From Castellaniella sp034674885 (GTDB taxonomy: Bacteria; Pseudomonadota; Gammaproteobacteria; Burkholderiales; Burkholderiaceae_B), in NCBI RefSeq assembly GCF_034674885.1, contig NZ_JAUCDS010000012.1, positions 17,506 through 81,505 on the forward strand: a stretch of 64,000 nt of DNA, in the 5' to 3' direction. The position numbers were made by a program, and so were the translations under genes. Positions 25,555-37,369 of this stretch are shown here, one piece after another. The notes beneath the pieces are model-generated. The model was not told the origin of the DNA. It did not search any database and saw nothing but the letters and a program-made list of their open reading frames with translations. Every line of letters starts with the position of its first letter. Position 1 is the stretch's first letter.

Positions 25555-25725
25555 CAGGAGGTCGAAGCAGGCCGGTATCGGGCTGGCGCGACCTGGGCCA
25601 AAGGCCGGGGTGTCGCGCGCACCGTTGCGGGGGCAGCACAGCTGGGTCCGGTAATGAACCGTCTGTTTCCCGTTTGAACGCCGGGGCGCGGATAAGCGCC
25701 CGGGCATACCTGTTTCGGCGGGTAT
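25555..25725 (-). promoter_or_regulatory. Cobalamin riboswitch upstream of btuB
   Basis: Read on the minus strand, the region holds the conserved blocks of the cobalamin aptamer in order: AAACGGGAAAC (GGGAA box, about 25665-25674), GCTGCCCCCGCAACGGT (25621-25637) and the B12 box AGCCCGATACCGGCCTGC (25567-25584). A GCCCGGGCGC stretch at the 5' side (about 25695-25705) fits the outer paired elements. It should turn off btuB and btuF when adenosylcobalamin is plentiful. Boundaries are approximate. The rest of the 369-base gap to cobT holds no recognisable gene; the cobT promoter must lie near 25725-25815. Confidence 0.9.
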
Positions 25726-25815
25726 TATAGAAGCCTTCCGCCGATAGCCGCGCCGCCTGGACTCCTGCAGCCGACATGCGGTTTGCGGAAACCCGTTTTC
25801 ACGACCTGATCAGCC

Positions 25816-26931
25816 ATGCCATTTGCGCCGCCCCCCATCGTCCCGACCCGCGACGACACCCTGTCCTTGCGTCTGCAACAGCGCATCGACCGCAAGACCA
25901 AACCACGAGGCAGCCTGGGGCGCCTGGAATCCCTGGCGCATCAGATTGGCATGATCCGCCGCACGCTGGCGCCGCGCCTGTCTTCCCCGACGGTCTTTGT
26001 CTTTGCGGCGGACCATGGCGTGGCCGATGAGGGGGTATCGGCCTACCCCCAGGATGTCACCTGGCAGATGGTGGAAAACTTCCTGGCGGGAGGGGCCGCC
26101 ATCAATGTGCTGGCGCGCCAGCAGGGTGTGGCGCTGCGCATCGTCGATGCCGGGGTCAGGCATGACTTCGGCCGTCGCGATGGCCTGATCGATCGCAAGA
26201 TTCGCGCCGGCAGCGGCAACCTGGCTGTGGAACCGGCCATGACAGCACGGGAATGCGAGCAGGCGCTGCAGGCCGGGGCGGATCTGATGGCCGGCACGGA
26301 CAGCGACGTGGTCGGCTTCGGCGAAATGGGCATTGCCAACACCACGCCGGCTGCCGCGCTGATGCATCGCCTGACCGGCATTCCCATCGTGGACTGCGTG
26401 GGGGCAGGCACGGGGGTGGATGCCGCTGGCGTGGCACGCAAGACGCGAGTGATCGAGCGAGCCGTGCGACGGCACGCCGGCGCGCAGACGCCGCTGGATG
26501 TGCTGGCTGCCCTGGGCGGCCTGGAAATCGCCATGATGACGGGCGCCATGCTGGGCGCCGCGTCTCGTCGCCGGGTGCTGTTGATCGATGGCTTCATCGC
26601 CACGTCCGCCCTGCTGGTGGCCGCCCGCCTGAACCCGGCCATCCTGGACTACTGTGTGTTCTGTCACCAGTCCGGCGAGCGCGGCCATGCCCGTATGCTG
26701 CAGGCCTTGTGTGCGCAGCCCCTGCTGGATCTGGGCCTGCGCCTGGGCGAAGGCACCGGCTGCGTGCTGGCCTGGCCGCTGGTGCAGGCTGCCGCCGCCT
26801 TACTGTGCGACATGGCCAGTTTCGAGGACGCGGGCGTCAGCGATCGGCCGGATGGACTGGGTGGCGCCGATCAACCGCAGTCGGGCCGTTTCCAGGATGC
26901 CGGCATCGGCGATGAGCAGGGTGGAGCATGA
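25816..26931 (+). CDS. cobT: Nicotinate-nucleotide-dimethylbenzimidazole phosphoribosyltransferase
   Basis: 371-residue enzyme forming alpha-ribazole phosphate, the lower-ligand precursor of cobalamin. Seen: KPRGSLGRLESLAHQIG at the N-terminus, VFAADHGVADEGVSAYPQDV, GFGEMGIANTTPAAALMH, the DCVGAGTGVD loop and the catalytic glutamate in LGLRLGEGTGCVLAWPL near residue 310. The C-terminal 20 residues past FEDAGVSD are extra and low-complexity. It overlaps cobS by four bases (ATGA) and is divergent from the riboswitch-controlled btuB. Confidence 0.94.
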   Translation: MPFAPPPIVPTRDDTLSLRLQQRIDRKTKPRGSLGRLESLAHQIGMIRRTLAPRLSSPTVFVFAADHGVADEGVSAYPQDVTWQMVENFLAGGAAINVLARQQGVALRIVDAGVRHDFGRRDGLIDRKIRAGSGNLAVEPAMTARECEQALQAGADLMAGTDSDVVGFGEMGIANTTPAAALMHRLTGIPIVDCVGAGTGVDAAGVARKTRVIERAVRRHAGAQTPLDVLAALGGLEIAMMTGAMLGAASRRRVLLIDGFIATSALLVAARLNPAILDYCVFCHQSGERGHARMLQALCAQPLLDLGLRLGEGTGCVLAWPLVQAAAALLCDMASFEDAGVSDRPDGLGGADQPQSGRFQDAGIGDEQGGA

Positions 26932-27752
26932 GCCAGTCTTCCCGGGCCGGCCGCCGAGGCCAAGCCCGCTGGCAGGATCGCCTGCGGCACGAAATCCGCT
27001 TGTTTTTCACGGCCCTGCAGTTTTTCACCCGCCTGCCGGTCCCTGCCTGGGTCGGATTCAAACCAGCTTGGCTGCAGCATTGCACCCGCTATTACCCTTT
27101 GGCGGGCTGGGTGGTCGGGGTGGTGGCGGCGGTGGTCTTTGCCCTGGCGCAGACAGTCTGGCCGCAGGCTGTCGCCGTGCTGCTGTCCATGGCAGCCGGG
27201 CTGGTGCTGACCGGTGCGTTTCACGAGGACGGCTTTGCCGACGTCTGTGACGGGCTGGGCGGGGCTGTCTCAAAGGAACGAGCCCTGGACATCATGAAGG
27301 ATTCGCGCCTGGGCACCTATGGCGTGACGGGCCTGGGCCTGATGCTGGCGTTGAAGTTCGCTGCCTTGAGCGCCCTGCCGCCGATCTGGGTGGCGCCCGC
27401 CCTTTTGTTGGCGCACCCGGCCTCGCGCCTGGGCTCGGCCGCGCTGATCTGGCGCATGCGCTATGCGCGGGAAGAGGGCAAGGCAAAGCCTTTGGGGCGG
27501 CGCATGCGCGATCGGGAATTCCTGATCGCGGCGGCGTGCGGCGGGCTGCCTGCGCTGATGCTGGTCATGACGGGGATGCTGCCGCCGGCTGGAGTCGCCT
27601 GGGCGTTGATGGCCGGTGCGCTGGGGGCAGCGTGGATGGCCAGGACCTTGGCGCGGCGTCTGGACGGCTATACGGGCGACGGCCTGGGCGCGGCTCAGCA
27701 GCTCAGTGAACTGGGCTGCTATCTGGGTGTGCTGGCCGCTGTGGGTGGCTGA
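26928..27752 (+). CDS. cobS: Adenosylcobinamide-GDP ribazoletransferase (cobalamin synthase)
   Basis: 274-residue polytopic inner-membrane enzyme joining alpha-ribazole (phosphate) to adenosylcobinamide-GDP. Signatures are FFTALQFFTRLPVPAWVGF, RYYPLAGWVVG, and the acidic GAFHEDGFADVCDGLGG metal-binding motif, then KDSRLGTYGVTGLGLMLALK and GYTGDGLGAAQQLSELG at the C-terminus. Start overlaps cobT. The cobU partner (cobinamide kinase) is not in the window. Confidence 0.94.
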   Translation: MSQSSRAGRRGQARWQDRLRHEIRLFFTALQFFTRLPVPAWVGFKPAWLQHCTRYYPLAGWVVGVVAAVVFALAQTVWPQAVAVLLSMAAGLVLTGAFHEDGFADVCDGLGGAVSKERALDIMKDSRLGTYGVTGLGLMLALKFAALSALPPIWVAPALLLAHPASRLGSAALIWRMRYAREEGKAKPLGRRMRDREFLIAAACGGLPALMLVMTGMLPPAGVAWALMAGALGAAWMARTLARRLDGYTGDGLGAAQQLSELGCYLGVLAAVGG

Positions 27753-27905
27753 TTACGCGCGGGCGGGCTGGCCGGCGCCGAACAGGACGTCCAGGATCCG
27801 GGCCCACAGGCCTTCTTGCGGCCGATTCGCCCGGGCGGCGAGTTCTTCTGCCAGCATGCGCTCGAAGGCTTCGTTCACGGGATAGTTCGAAAAGGGTGCC
27901 AACAT
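27753..27905 (-). CDS. Small 50-residue protein, function unknown
   Basis: A short frame with a strong ribosome binding site: on the minus strand AAGGAG lies 7 bases before the ATG at 27905. The product begins MLAPFSNYPVNEAFERMLAE, then ELAARANRPQEGLWARILDV, and ends LFGAGQPARA; it is amphipathic and helical-looking with no signal peptide. It lies between cobS and cobC on the opposite strand. Two short palindromes (27946-27958 and 27961-27972) lie upstream. Codon use (GC-rich third positions) matches the neighbours. I do not recognise the family. Confidence 0.65.
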   Translation of the reverse strand: MLAPFSNYPVNEAFERMLAEELAARANRPQEGLWARILDVLFGAGQPARA

Positions 27906-27945
27906 GCTGCTCTCCTTGATTATGTTTGCTTGTCGTCGAGCGACT

Positions 27946-27972
27946 GGTGAAAGTCACCATAGGGTTAACCCT
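27946..27972. promoter_or_regulatory. Twin palindromes in the small-ORF/cobC divergent region
   Basis: GGTGA-AAG-TCACC (27946-27958) is followed two bases later by the perfect palindrome AGGGTTAACCCT (27961-27972). On the minus strand a TATACT (-10-like) immediately precedes them. They look like operator sites or a 5' UTR structure for the 50-codon gene. Confidence 0.45.
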
Positions 27973-28036
27973 AGTATAGCGAAGTATTGAGCAAAAACCC
28001 AGCCTTTCGCGGCCGGATGGAACACGAATATGCACT

Positions 28037-28693
28037 ATGGCAATGAGCAATAACCCGCGCACCGGCAGCGCAGTCCCCTCCCAGGGGCCGCGCCTGCTGC
28101 TCATCCGCCACACGGCGCCCGAAATCGCCCCGGGTCTCTGCTACGGTCGCCTGGACATCCCCGCCCGGCCACAAGAGCTGGATGCCTGGCTGGCCGACTG
28201 GGACAGCGGCCGCCATCCCGGGCAGCCCTGGGCCGGTTATCGGCAGGTGCTCAGCAGCCCCGCGCAACGCTGCCGGACCCTGGCCATCGCCCTGGCGCAG
28301 CGGCTGGGCCTGCCCCTGCACATCGACCCCGCCTGGCAGGAAATGGACTTCGGCGCCTGGGAAGGGCAATCCTGGGACGCCATCGGTCAACCCGCCATCG
28401 ACGCCTGGGCCGCCGACCCCCTGGACTTCGCCCCCGGCGACGGCGAATCGGCCTGCGCCATGGCGCAGCGTGTCGTTGCGGCCTACGCAGCCTGGCGCCT
28501 GCAGGGCCAGGACACGATCCTCGTCACCCACGGCGGCGTCATCCGCCTGCTGCAGGTCTGGCACGCCGTCCTGCCAGCCAACGGCCCAGCGCCCGACCAG
28601 GCGGCCCTTCAATCCGCCTGCCGGCAGGCGCTGGATCAAGCCCCCCCGCCATGCGGCGGCCTGCTTCTGCTGGAGCCGTCCCCTGCCCCCTGA
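28037..28693 (+). CDS. cobC: Histidine phosphatase, probable alpha-ribazole phosphatase
   Basis: 218-residue member of the phosphoglycerate mutase-like superfamily. Catalytic residues are visible: LLIRHTAPEI (RH), LSSPAQRCRTLA (second Arg), EMDFGAWEGQSWD (proton donor Glu) and VTHGGVIRLL (second His). The family covers many phosphatases; the cobT-cobS context supports dephosphorylation of alpha-ribazole-5'-phosphate or adenosylcobalamin-5'-phosphate. A second in-frame ATG lies at 28043; neither start has a clear ribosome binding site. Confidence 0.83.
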   Translation: MAMSNNPRTGSAVPSQGPRLLLIRHTAPEIAPGLCYGRLDIPARPQELDAWLADWDSGRHPGQPWAGYRQVLSSPAQRCRTLAIALAQRLGLPLHIDPAWQEMDFGAWEGQSWDAIGQPAIDAWAADPLDFAPGDGESACAMAQRVVAAYAAWRLQGQDTILVTHGGVIRLLQVWHAVLPANGPAPDQAALQSACRQALDQAPPPCGGLLLLEPSPAP

Positions 28694-28793
28694 CACCACG
28701 ATGAGATCCCCATCGAAGCCATCAAAGCGATCCAAGCCCTCCAACCACCAGCGATACAATGAAAGTTTGTCCATCGCTCACCCGGATCCCGCC

Positions 28794-32567
<3,774 letters not shown>

Positions 32568-32573
32568 GCGCCT

Positions 32574-32598
32574 CGGGCGGCCCACTGGCGGCCGCCCG
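32574..32598 (+). terminator. Hairpin after metH
   Basis: CGGGCGGC (32574-32581) and GCCGCCCG (32591-32598) form an 8-bp GC stem directly after the metH stop. There is no T-run, so it is only a possible terminator. Confidence 0.35.
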
Positions 32599-32626
32599 CA
32601 CAGGGTCCCCGTGCAAGGACGCCGCC

Positions 32627-33412
32627 GTGTCGCGTGACGACACTGCCCGCCGTCAGGCGCTGGGGGCCTTCCTGCGCAGCGCCCGAGCCCGGGTCAGCCC
32701 CGGCGATCACGGCCTGCCGTCCGGCCTGCGGCGTCGCACTCCCGGTCTGCGCCGCGAGGAAGTCGCCCAGCTGTGCGGCATCAGCACGACCTGGTATACC
32801 TGGATCGAACAGGGCCGCGAGGTGTCGGTGTCGGTCGACGTCTGGCGCCGGCTGGCCGAGACGTTGCGCCTGGCGCGCGCCGAACGGCATTATCTGTTCA
32901 GCCTGGCCGAATGCGCCGACCCGCAGGCCGGGCAACTGGATGCCGTAGCCTTGCCCGATGGCCTGAGCGATTGCGTGGACAGCATCCAGGGGCCGGCCTA
33001 CATCCTGGACCAGGCCTGGAACGTGCTGGCCTGGAATCCACCTCTGCAGCGGCTGTTCGACGGTTGGCCGGGCAAGGGGCGGGCGAATCTGCTGCACTAT
33101 ATTTTCATGGACCCGGCCGCCCGCAGCCTGGTCGTGGACTGGGAAGAACGTGCCAGCCGCGTGGTGGCGGAATTTCGCGCCGATGTGGCGGCGCTGGCCG
33201 GGGATCCCGCCATCGGGGCCCTGGTGGCGGAACTGCAGGCGGCCAGTCCTCTGTTCGCGGGCTGCTGGACGCGACAGACCGTGGTGGACCGGGAAGGCGG
33301 TGTGCGCGAATTCCAGCATCCTGCGCGGGGACGGCTGCAGTTCCGGCAATTCACCTTTCGGCTGGCGATACGCCCCGACTGCAAGCTGGTGATGCTGCTC
33401 GACCAGGCCTGA
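32627..33412 (+). CDS. XRE-family regulator with MmyB-like ligand-binding domain
   Basis: 261-residue transcription factor. Helix-turn-helix about residues 30-85: TPGLRREEVAQLCGISTTWY then WIEQGREVSVSVDVWRRLAE. The C-terminal two thirds match the MmyB-like PAS fold that binds fatty-acid-like ligands: YILDQAWNVLAWNPPLQRLF, HYIFMDPAARSLVVDWEERA and FRQFTFRLA. GTG 32627 is the start, with AAGGA 7 bases upstream. It is convergent with the DHA2 pump gene; regulators of this family often control neighbouring dehydrogenase or efflux genes, so the pump is a possible target. Confidence 0.85.
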   Translation: MSRDDTARRQALGAFLRSARARVSPGDHGLPSGLRRRTPGLRREEVAQLCGISTTWYTWIEQGREVSVSVDVWRRLAETLRLARAERHYLFSLAECADPQAGQLDAVALPDGLSDCVDSIQGPAYILDQAWNVLAWNPPLQRLFDGWPGKGRANLLHYIFMDPAARSLVVDWEERASRVVAEFRADVAALAGDPAIGALVAELQAASPLFAGCWTRQTVVDREGGVREFQHPARGRLQFRQFTFRLAIRPDCKLVMLLDQA

Positions 33413-33437
33413 TCCGCCGGGGCGGGCCCTGACGGCA

Positions 33438-34871
33438 TCAGGCCTCGCGGCGGTGGCGCAGCTGATTGCCCGAACGATTCGACAGCCGCCGGAAGGACAA
33501 GGCTGACGCTGCCACGCACAACGCTGTGACCGCGAAGCCCCACATCACATCGATGCGGTCGGCCTCGATGCCGCCGCGCAGGCCGATGCTGAGGTTCAAC
33601 GTGACGGCTGCGCAGGCCACGCCCAGGCTGATGCCCAGTTGCTGGGCCATGGCGGAAAAGCTGCTGGCGCGACTCATTTGCGCGGAATCCAGGTCCGCGT
33701 AGGTCAGGGCGTTGACGGCCGTGAACTGCAGCGAACGGAAAAAGCCCCCGATCAGCAGCACCGTGACCATCAGCCAGACGGGCGTGCTGGCCTGGAACAG
33801 GGCGCAGGCGGCGGTGAAGCCGGCCGCGATCAGCGCGTTCCACATCAGCACGCGGCGAAAGCCGAAACGGTGCACGATGGGTGTGGCGACCAGCTTCATC
33901 AGGAGCGCGCCGGCTGCCGAGGTGAAGGTGATCATGCCGGCCGAAAAGGCCGACAGGCCAAAGCCCACCTGCAACAGGATAGCCAGCAGAAAGGGAGATG
34001 CGCCACTGCCGAAGCGGCACAGATTGCCGCCCAGCACCGAAACGGCGAAGGTCTGGGTGCGCAGCAGGCTGAGATCGATGATCGGATAGGTGGCATGGCG
34101 GGCATGGCGGATGTACAGCACGCCGCACGCCAGCCCCAGCAGCAACAGGCCGATGATGGCGCTGGCACCCATGTCGCCGTGGCCGATGGCCTCCAGGCAG
34201 ATCATCAGCGTTGCCATGGACACGCCGCTGAGCAGGAACCCGAGGGTGTCCAGCCGGGGTTTGCCGTCGGGCACGTCGCGGGCGATGTAGTGTCGCACCA
34301 GCGCGATGCCCAGGATACCGACCGGAATGTTGATCAGGAAGATCCAGTGCCAGGACGCGTAGGTCACCAGGAAACCGCCCACGGGCGGGCCGATCACCGG
34401 CCCCAGCAGGGCGGGCAGGGTCAGGAACGCCATGGCCTGGACCAGTTCGGATTTGGGGATGCGTCGCAGCAGAATGATCCGTCCGACGGGCACCATCATG
34501 GCGCCCGCCGCGCCCTGGGCCACGCGCGAGGCCACCAGCTGCGCCAGGGTCTGCGATGCGGCGCAGGCCGCCGAGCTGATGCTGAACAGCAGGATGGCCG
34601 CGAGAAAGACGCGCTGGGCACCGAATCGATCGGCCGCCCAGCCGCTGATCGGCACGAAGACCGCCGTTGCCAGCAGGTAGCCGGTGATGGTGATGTTCAT
34701 GTGCACGGCGCTGGTGCCGAAATCGCGGGCCATGGCCGGCAGGGCCGTGGCCACGACGGTGGAATCCAGCATCTGCATGAACAGCGCGCAGCCGACGATG
34801 AAGGGAATCATCCGCTGTTCTCGGGTGCGGGCGGGGAGGGATATGGAAGGCGGACTGCTGGGGTCGGGCAT
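33438..34871 (-). CDS. MFS multidrug efflux transporter, DHA2 (EmrB/QacA) family
   Basis: 477-residue inner-membrane antiporter with about 14 hydrophobic segments. Diagnostic features: QMLDSTVVATALPAMARDFG in TM1 (the DHA2 D-S-T-V motif), RxxQG in SRVAQGAAGAMMVPVGR and antiporter motif C in LLGPVIGPPVGGFL. The ATG at 34871 has no clear ribosome binding site; ATG 34811 (MIPFIVG) is the alternative. There is no EmrA-like adaptor alongside. Substrate cannot be told from the sequence. Confidence 0.88.
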   Translation of the reverse strand: MPDPSSPPSISLPARTREQRMIPFIVGCALFMQMLDSTVVATALPAMARDFGTSAVHMNITITGYLLATAVFVPISGWAADRFGAQRVFLAAILLFSISSAACAASQTLAQLVASRVAQGAAGAMMVPVGRIILLRRIPKSELVQAMAFLTLPALLGPVIGPPVGGFLVTYASWHWIFLINIPVGILGIALVRHYIARDVPDGKPRLDTLGFLLSGVSMATLMICLEAIGHGDMGASAIIGLLLLGLACGVLYIRHARHATYPIIDLSLLRTQTFAVSVLGGNLCRFGSGASPFLLAILLQVGFGLSAFSAGMITFTSAAGALLMKLVATPIVHRFGFRRVLMWNALIAAGFTAACALFQASTPVWLMVTVLLIGGFFRSLQFTAVNALTYADLDSAQMSRASSFSAMAQQLGISLGVACAAVTLNLSIGLRGGIEADRIDVMWGFAVTALCVAASALSFRRLSNRSGNQLRHRREA

Positions 34872-34943
34872 GGGGCACGCGCGAACGCCCGAGTGCAGTA
34901 CACTTGGGGCGCATCGGTCATGAAGATCGGCAACGGCACTATT

Positions 34944-35135
34944 ATGGCAAACAACTTCACCTCCGAACTGACTCAATTCATCAATCAATACAAAACGGAT
35001 CATCCCGACACCGAGGCGCGTCAGCGCGCGGGCCGGTTCCGTCTTTGGGATAAAGACCTGGACGTCGAACAGCAGGACGGCTTTCGCGCCTCCCGCGTTG
35101 CCCAGGACCCCTACGTCTACTATCAAAAGGCCTGA
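34944..35135 (+). CDS. DUF3460 family small protein
   Basis: 63-residue protein starting MANNFTSELTQFINQYKTDH, with the DUF3460 core HPDTEARQRAGRFRLWD followed by GFRASRVAQDPYVYY. This small family is restricted mostly to Betaproteobacteria and has no known function. An in-frame ATG at 34920 would add 8 residues, but the family start is MANN. It sits 9 bases before scpA, the usual neighbour in Burkholderiales. Confidence 0.85.
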   Translation: MANNFTSELTQFINQYKTDHPDTEARQRAGRFRLWDKDLDVEQQDGFRASRVAQDPYVYYQKA

Positions 35136-35144
35136 TCGGCCGCC

Positions 35145-36014
35145 ATGCCGCCAGAACCCGCCACCGGGCTGGATGCCTTGATGGCGCCGGCTGTGGACAG
35201 CACGCCCGACGTGGTTGACCACGTGGCGCTCGCGCGGCTGTACGGCGAGCCTTTGTTCGCCATTCCCCAGGATCTGTACATCCCGCCCGATGCGCTGGAA
35301 GTCTTCCTGGAAGCCTTCGAAGGCCCGCTGGACCTGCTGCTCTACCTGATCCGCAAGCAGAATTTCAACGTGCTCGACATCCCGATGGCGGAAGTCACGG
35401 CGCAGTACCTGAGCTACGTCGAACAGGTGCGGCGCACCAATCTGGAACTGGCTGGGGAATATCTGCTGATGGCGGCGATGCTGATTGAAATCAAATCGCG
35501 CATGCTGCTGCCCGTGCGCCAGTCGGATACGGGCGAAGAGGTCGAGGATCCCCGGGCCGAGCTCGTGCGCCGCCTGCTGGAATACGAACGCATGAAGCTC
35601 GCGGCGCAGCGCCTGGATGCGCTGCCGCGCGTGGGCCGCGATTTCCAGGTGGCCCATGCGCAGGCCGATCTCAGCGTTGAAACCGTGCTGCCGGCCGTCT
35701 GCCCGGCCGATCTGCGGGACGCCTGGGCTGCCATCATGCAGCGGGCGCGCCTGAACGCCAGCCACCGCATCACCCGCGAGCAGCTCTCGGTACGCGATCA
35801 CATGAGCCACATCCTGCGCCGCCTGTCGGACGTGCGTTTCATGGAATTCACCGATCTGTTCATGGAACGCATCCGCATGGGGGAACCCGCCGCCGTGATC
35901 GTCGTGCACTTCCTGGCCTTGCTGGAACTCGCGCGCGAATCCCTGCTGGAAATCACTCAGGCGGCGCCCTACGCGCCGCTGTATGTCAGACTGTCCTATA
36001 CGCGCTCGGCCTGA
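35145..36014 (+). CDS. scpA: Segregation and condensation protein A
   Basis: 289-residue kleisin subunit of the SMC-ScpAB condensin, acting in chromosome segregation. The N-terminal domain shows EAFEGPLDLLLYLIRKQNFN VLDIPM-type sequence and YLLMAAMLIEIKSRMLLP; the C-terminal winged helix has MEFTDLFME and VVHFLALLELARE. The first ~45 residues before LYIPPDALEVFLEAFEGPLD are a non-conserved extension. No scpB is adjacent. Confidence 0.92.
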   Translation: MPPEPATGLDALMAPAVDSTPDVVDHVALARLYGEPLFAIPQDLYIPPDALEVFLEAFEGPLDLLLYLIRKQNFNVLDIPMAEVTAQYLSYVEQVRRTNLELAGEYLLMAAMLIEIKSRMLLPVRQSDTGEEVEDPRAELVRRLLEYERMKLAAQRLDALPRVGRDFQVAHAQADLSVETVLPAVCPADLRDAWAAIMQRARLNASHRITREQLSVRDHMSHILRRLSDVRFMEFTDLFMERIRMGEPAAVIVVHFLALLELARESLLEITQAAPYAPLYVRLSYTRSA

Positions 36015-36035
36015 GGGCCCGCGCCGGAGCTTGCC

Positions 36036-36890
36036 TTGAAAGTCGTTCATTCCATCGAAGACCTGCGTGACCAGCTGCGAGGTCAGTTGCGCGTCGCTTT
36101 CGTCCCTACCATGGGCAATCTGCATGCCGCCCACCTGTCGCTGATGCGATTGGCCCGCCAGCATGGCGACCCGGTGGTGGCCAGTATTTTCGTCAATCGC
36201 CTGCAGTTCGCCCCCAACGAGGATTTCGACCGCTATCCGCGCACGCTGGCGGAAGACATCGAAAAGCTGGAAGGCGAGCGCGACGTCTATGTGCTGTTCG
36301 CCCCGGACGAGCGCGAACTCTACCCAGAGCCGCAGAACTTCCGCATCCAGCCCAGCGACGCCCTGGGAAAGATCCTGGAAGGTGAATTCCGCCCGGATTT
36401 CTTCATGGGCGTCAGCACCGTGGTGCTGAAGCTGTTTTCCTGCGTGCAGCCGCGTGTGGCGGTATTCGGTAAAAAGGACTACCAGCAGCTGATGGTGGTG
36501 CGGGCCATGTGCCGGCAGTTCCAGTTGCCGGTGGAAATCCTGGCGCACGAAACCGTGCGTGATGCCGACGGCCTGGCGCTGTCTTCGCGCAACCGTTTCC
36601 TGTCGACCCAGGAGCGCGCCGAGGCGCCTCAGTTGTACGGCTTGCTGCAGCAGGTGCGCGACACGATCATCGGTGGCCAGGACGACAGCGCCGCCGTCGA
36701 ATCCCGGGCCATGCAGATGCTGCGGGATCGCGATTGGGATCCGGATTACGTGGCAGTGCGCCGCCAGCGCGATCTCCTGCCCCCCAGTCAGGCCGAGATC
36801 CGCCAGGGCGAACCCCTGGTCGTGCTGGCGGCTGCCCGCCTGGGCAGCACGCGACTGATCGACAATCTGGAATTCCAGGTGGGCGCCTGA
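36036..36890 (+). CDS. panC: Pantothenate synthetase
   Basis: 284-residue ligase joining pantoate and beta-alanine with ATP. Features: VAFVPTMGNLHAAHLSLMR (nucleotide-binding HxGH region), VNRLQFAPNEDFDRYPRTLA, FFMGVSTVVLKLFSCVQP, VFGKKDYQQL and ALSSRNRFLS. The HxGH motif reads HAAH, with Ala in place of Gly, which is unusual. The start is TTG 36036 with GGAG 6 bases upstream; no ATG fits. It follows scpA by 21 bases, probably in one operon. Confidence 0.92.
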   Translation: MKVVHSIEDLRDQLRGQLRVAFVPTMGNLHAAHLSLMRLARQHGDPVVASIFVNRLQFAPNEDFDRYPRTLAEDIEKLEGERDVYVLFAPDERELYPEPQNFRIQPSDALGKILEGEFRPDFFMGVSTVVLKLFSCVQPRVAVFGKKDYQQLMVVRAMCRQFQLPVEILAHETVRDADGLALSSRNRFLSTQERAEAPQLYGLLQQVRDTIIGGQDDSAAVESRAMQMLRDRDWDPDYVAVRRQRDLLPPSQAEIRQGEPLVVLAAARLGSTRLIDNLEFQVGA

Positions 36891-37006
36891 AGCGCCCGCC
36901 CCCAGGGCGAGACATCACTGCCCCGGACGTCTGGCAGGCCTGACAGCTGCCGGGGGCCTGGGGGCGTGACAGAATCCCCGCATCAAAACGAAAAATGGGG
37001 ACTGCC

Positions 37007-37369
37007 GTGACAATCATGGGTATGAATCCGGGGGGCGCGCAGGCGCGAGAGCCGATCATCCAGCGCCTGACGACGCGTGAACGCGAGGTCGCGGACTACA
37101 TCACCCGGGGGCGTTCCAACAAATACATTGCCGCCGAACTGGGTGTGTCACAGCGCACGATAGAGGCCCATCGGGCGCGTATCTTCATGAAGGTCGGCGT
37201 GCGCAATGCAGTTGAACTCACACAGCATTACGCGCGCTGGAACCTGTTCCGCCCCGACGAACAGGCCCGGGTGTCGCAGCATGGCGCCGTGCGCCAGCGC
37301 CAGCACCCGGCACGGGTGCCGCAGGCCGGATCAGCGTGCGGCGCAATGCTGGGGCGGCTGGGACGATAG
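37007..37369 (+). CDS. LuxR-type single-domain DNA-binding regulator
   Basis: 120-residue protein with only a LuxR/FixJ helix-turn-helix (about residues 20-78): LTTREREVADYITRGRSNKY, IAAELGVSQRTIEAHRARIF. There is no receiver or ligand domain, so it is either a free-standing effector or a product of receiver loss. GTG 37007 has GGGGA 5 bases upstream; ATG 36995 has none. Its last 39 bases overlap the convergent lipoprotein gene. A promoter was not recognised. Confidence 0.75.
   Translation: MTIMGMNPGGAQAREPIIQRLTTREREVADYITRGRSNKYIAAELGVSQRTIEAHRARIFMKVGVRNAVELTQHYARWNLFRPDEQARVSQHGAVRQRQHPARVPQAGSACGAMLGRLGR

Noticed and set aside
25447..25707. Upstream extension of btuB
   Set aside because: This stretch is the cobalamin riboswitch, and ATG 25446 gives a proper signal peptide.
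28182..28793. In-frame upstream extension of metH
   Set aside because: It lies over cobC in another frame and gives Pro/Arg-rich shadow sequence; MetH homology begins near 28794.
33639..34943. Plus-strand frame running into the DUF3460 gene
   Set aside because: It is antisense to the MFS gene with low-complexity Gln/His/Arg composition; the real gene starts at 34944.
33438..36548. 1036-codon minus frame covering the MFS pump, scpA and panC
   Set aside because: Only the part below 34871 is the real transporter; upstream it runs antisense to clear scpA and panC genes.
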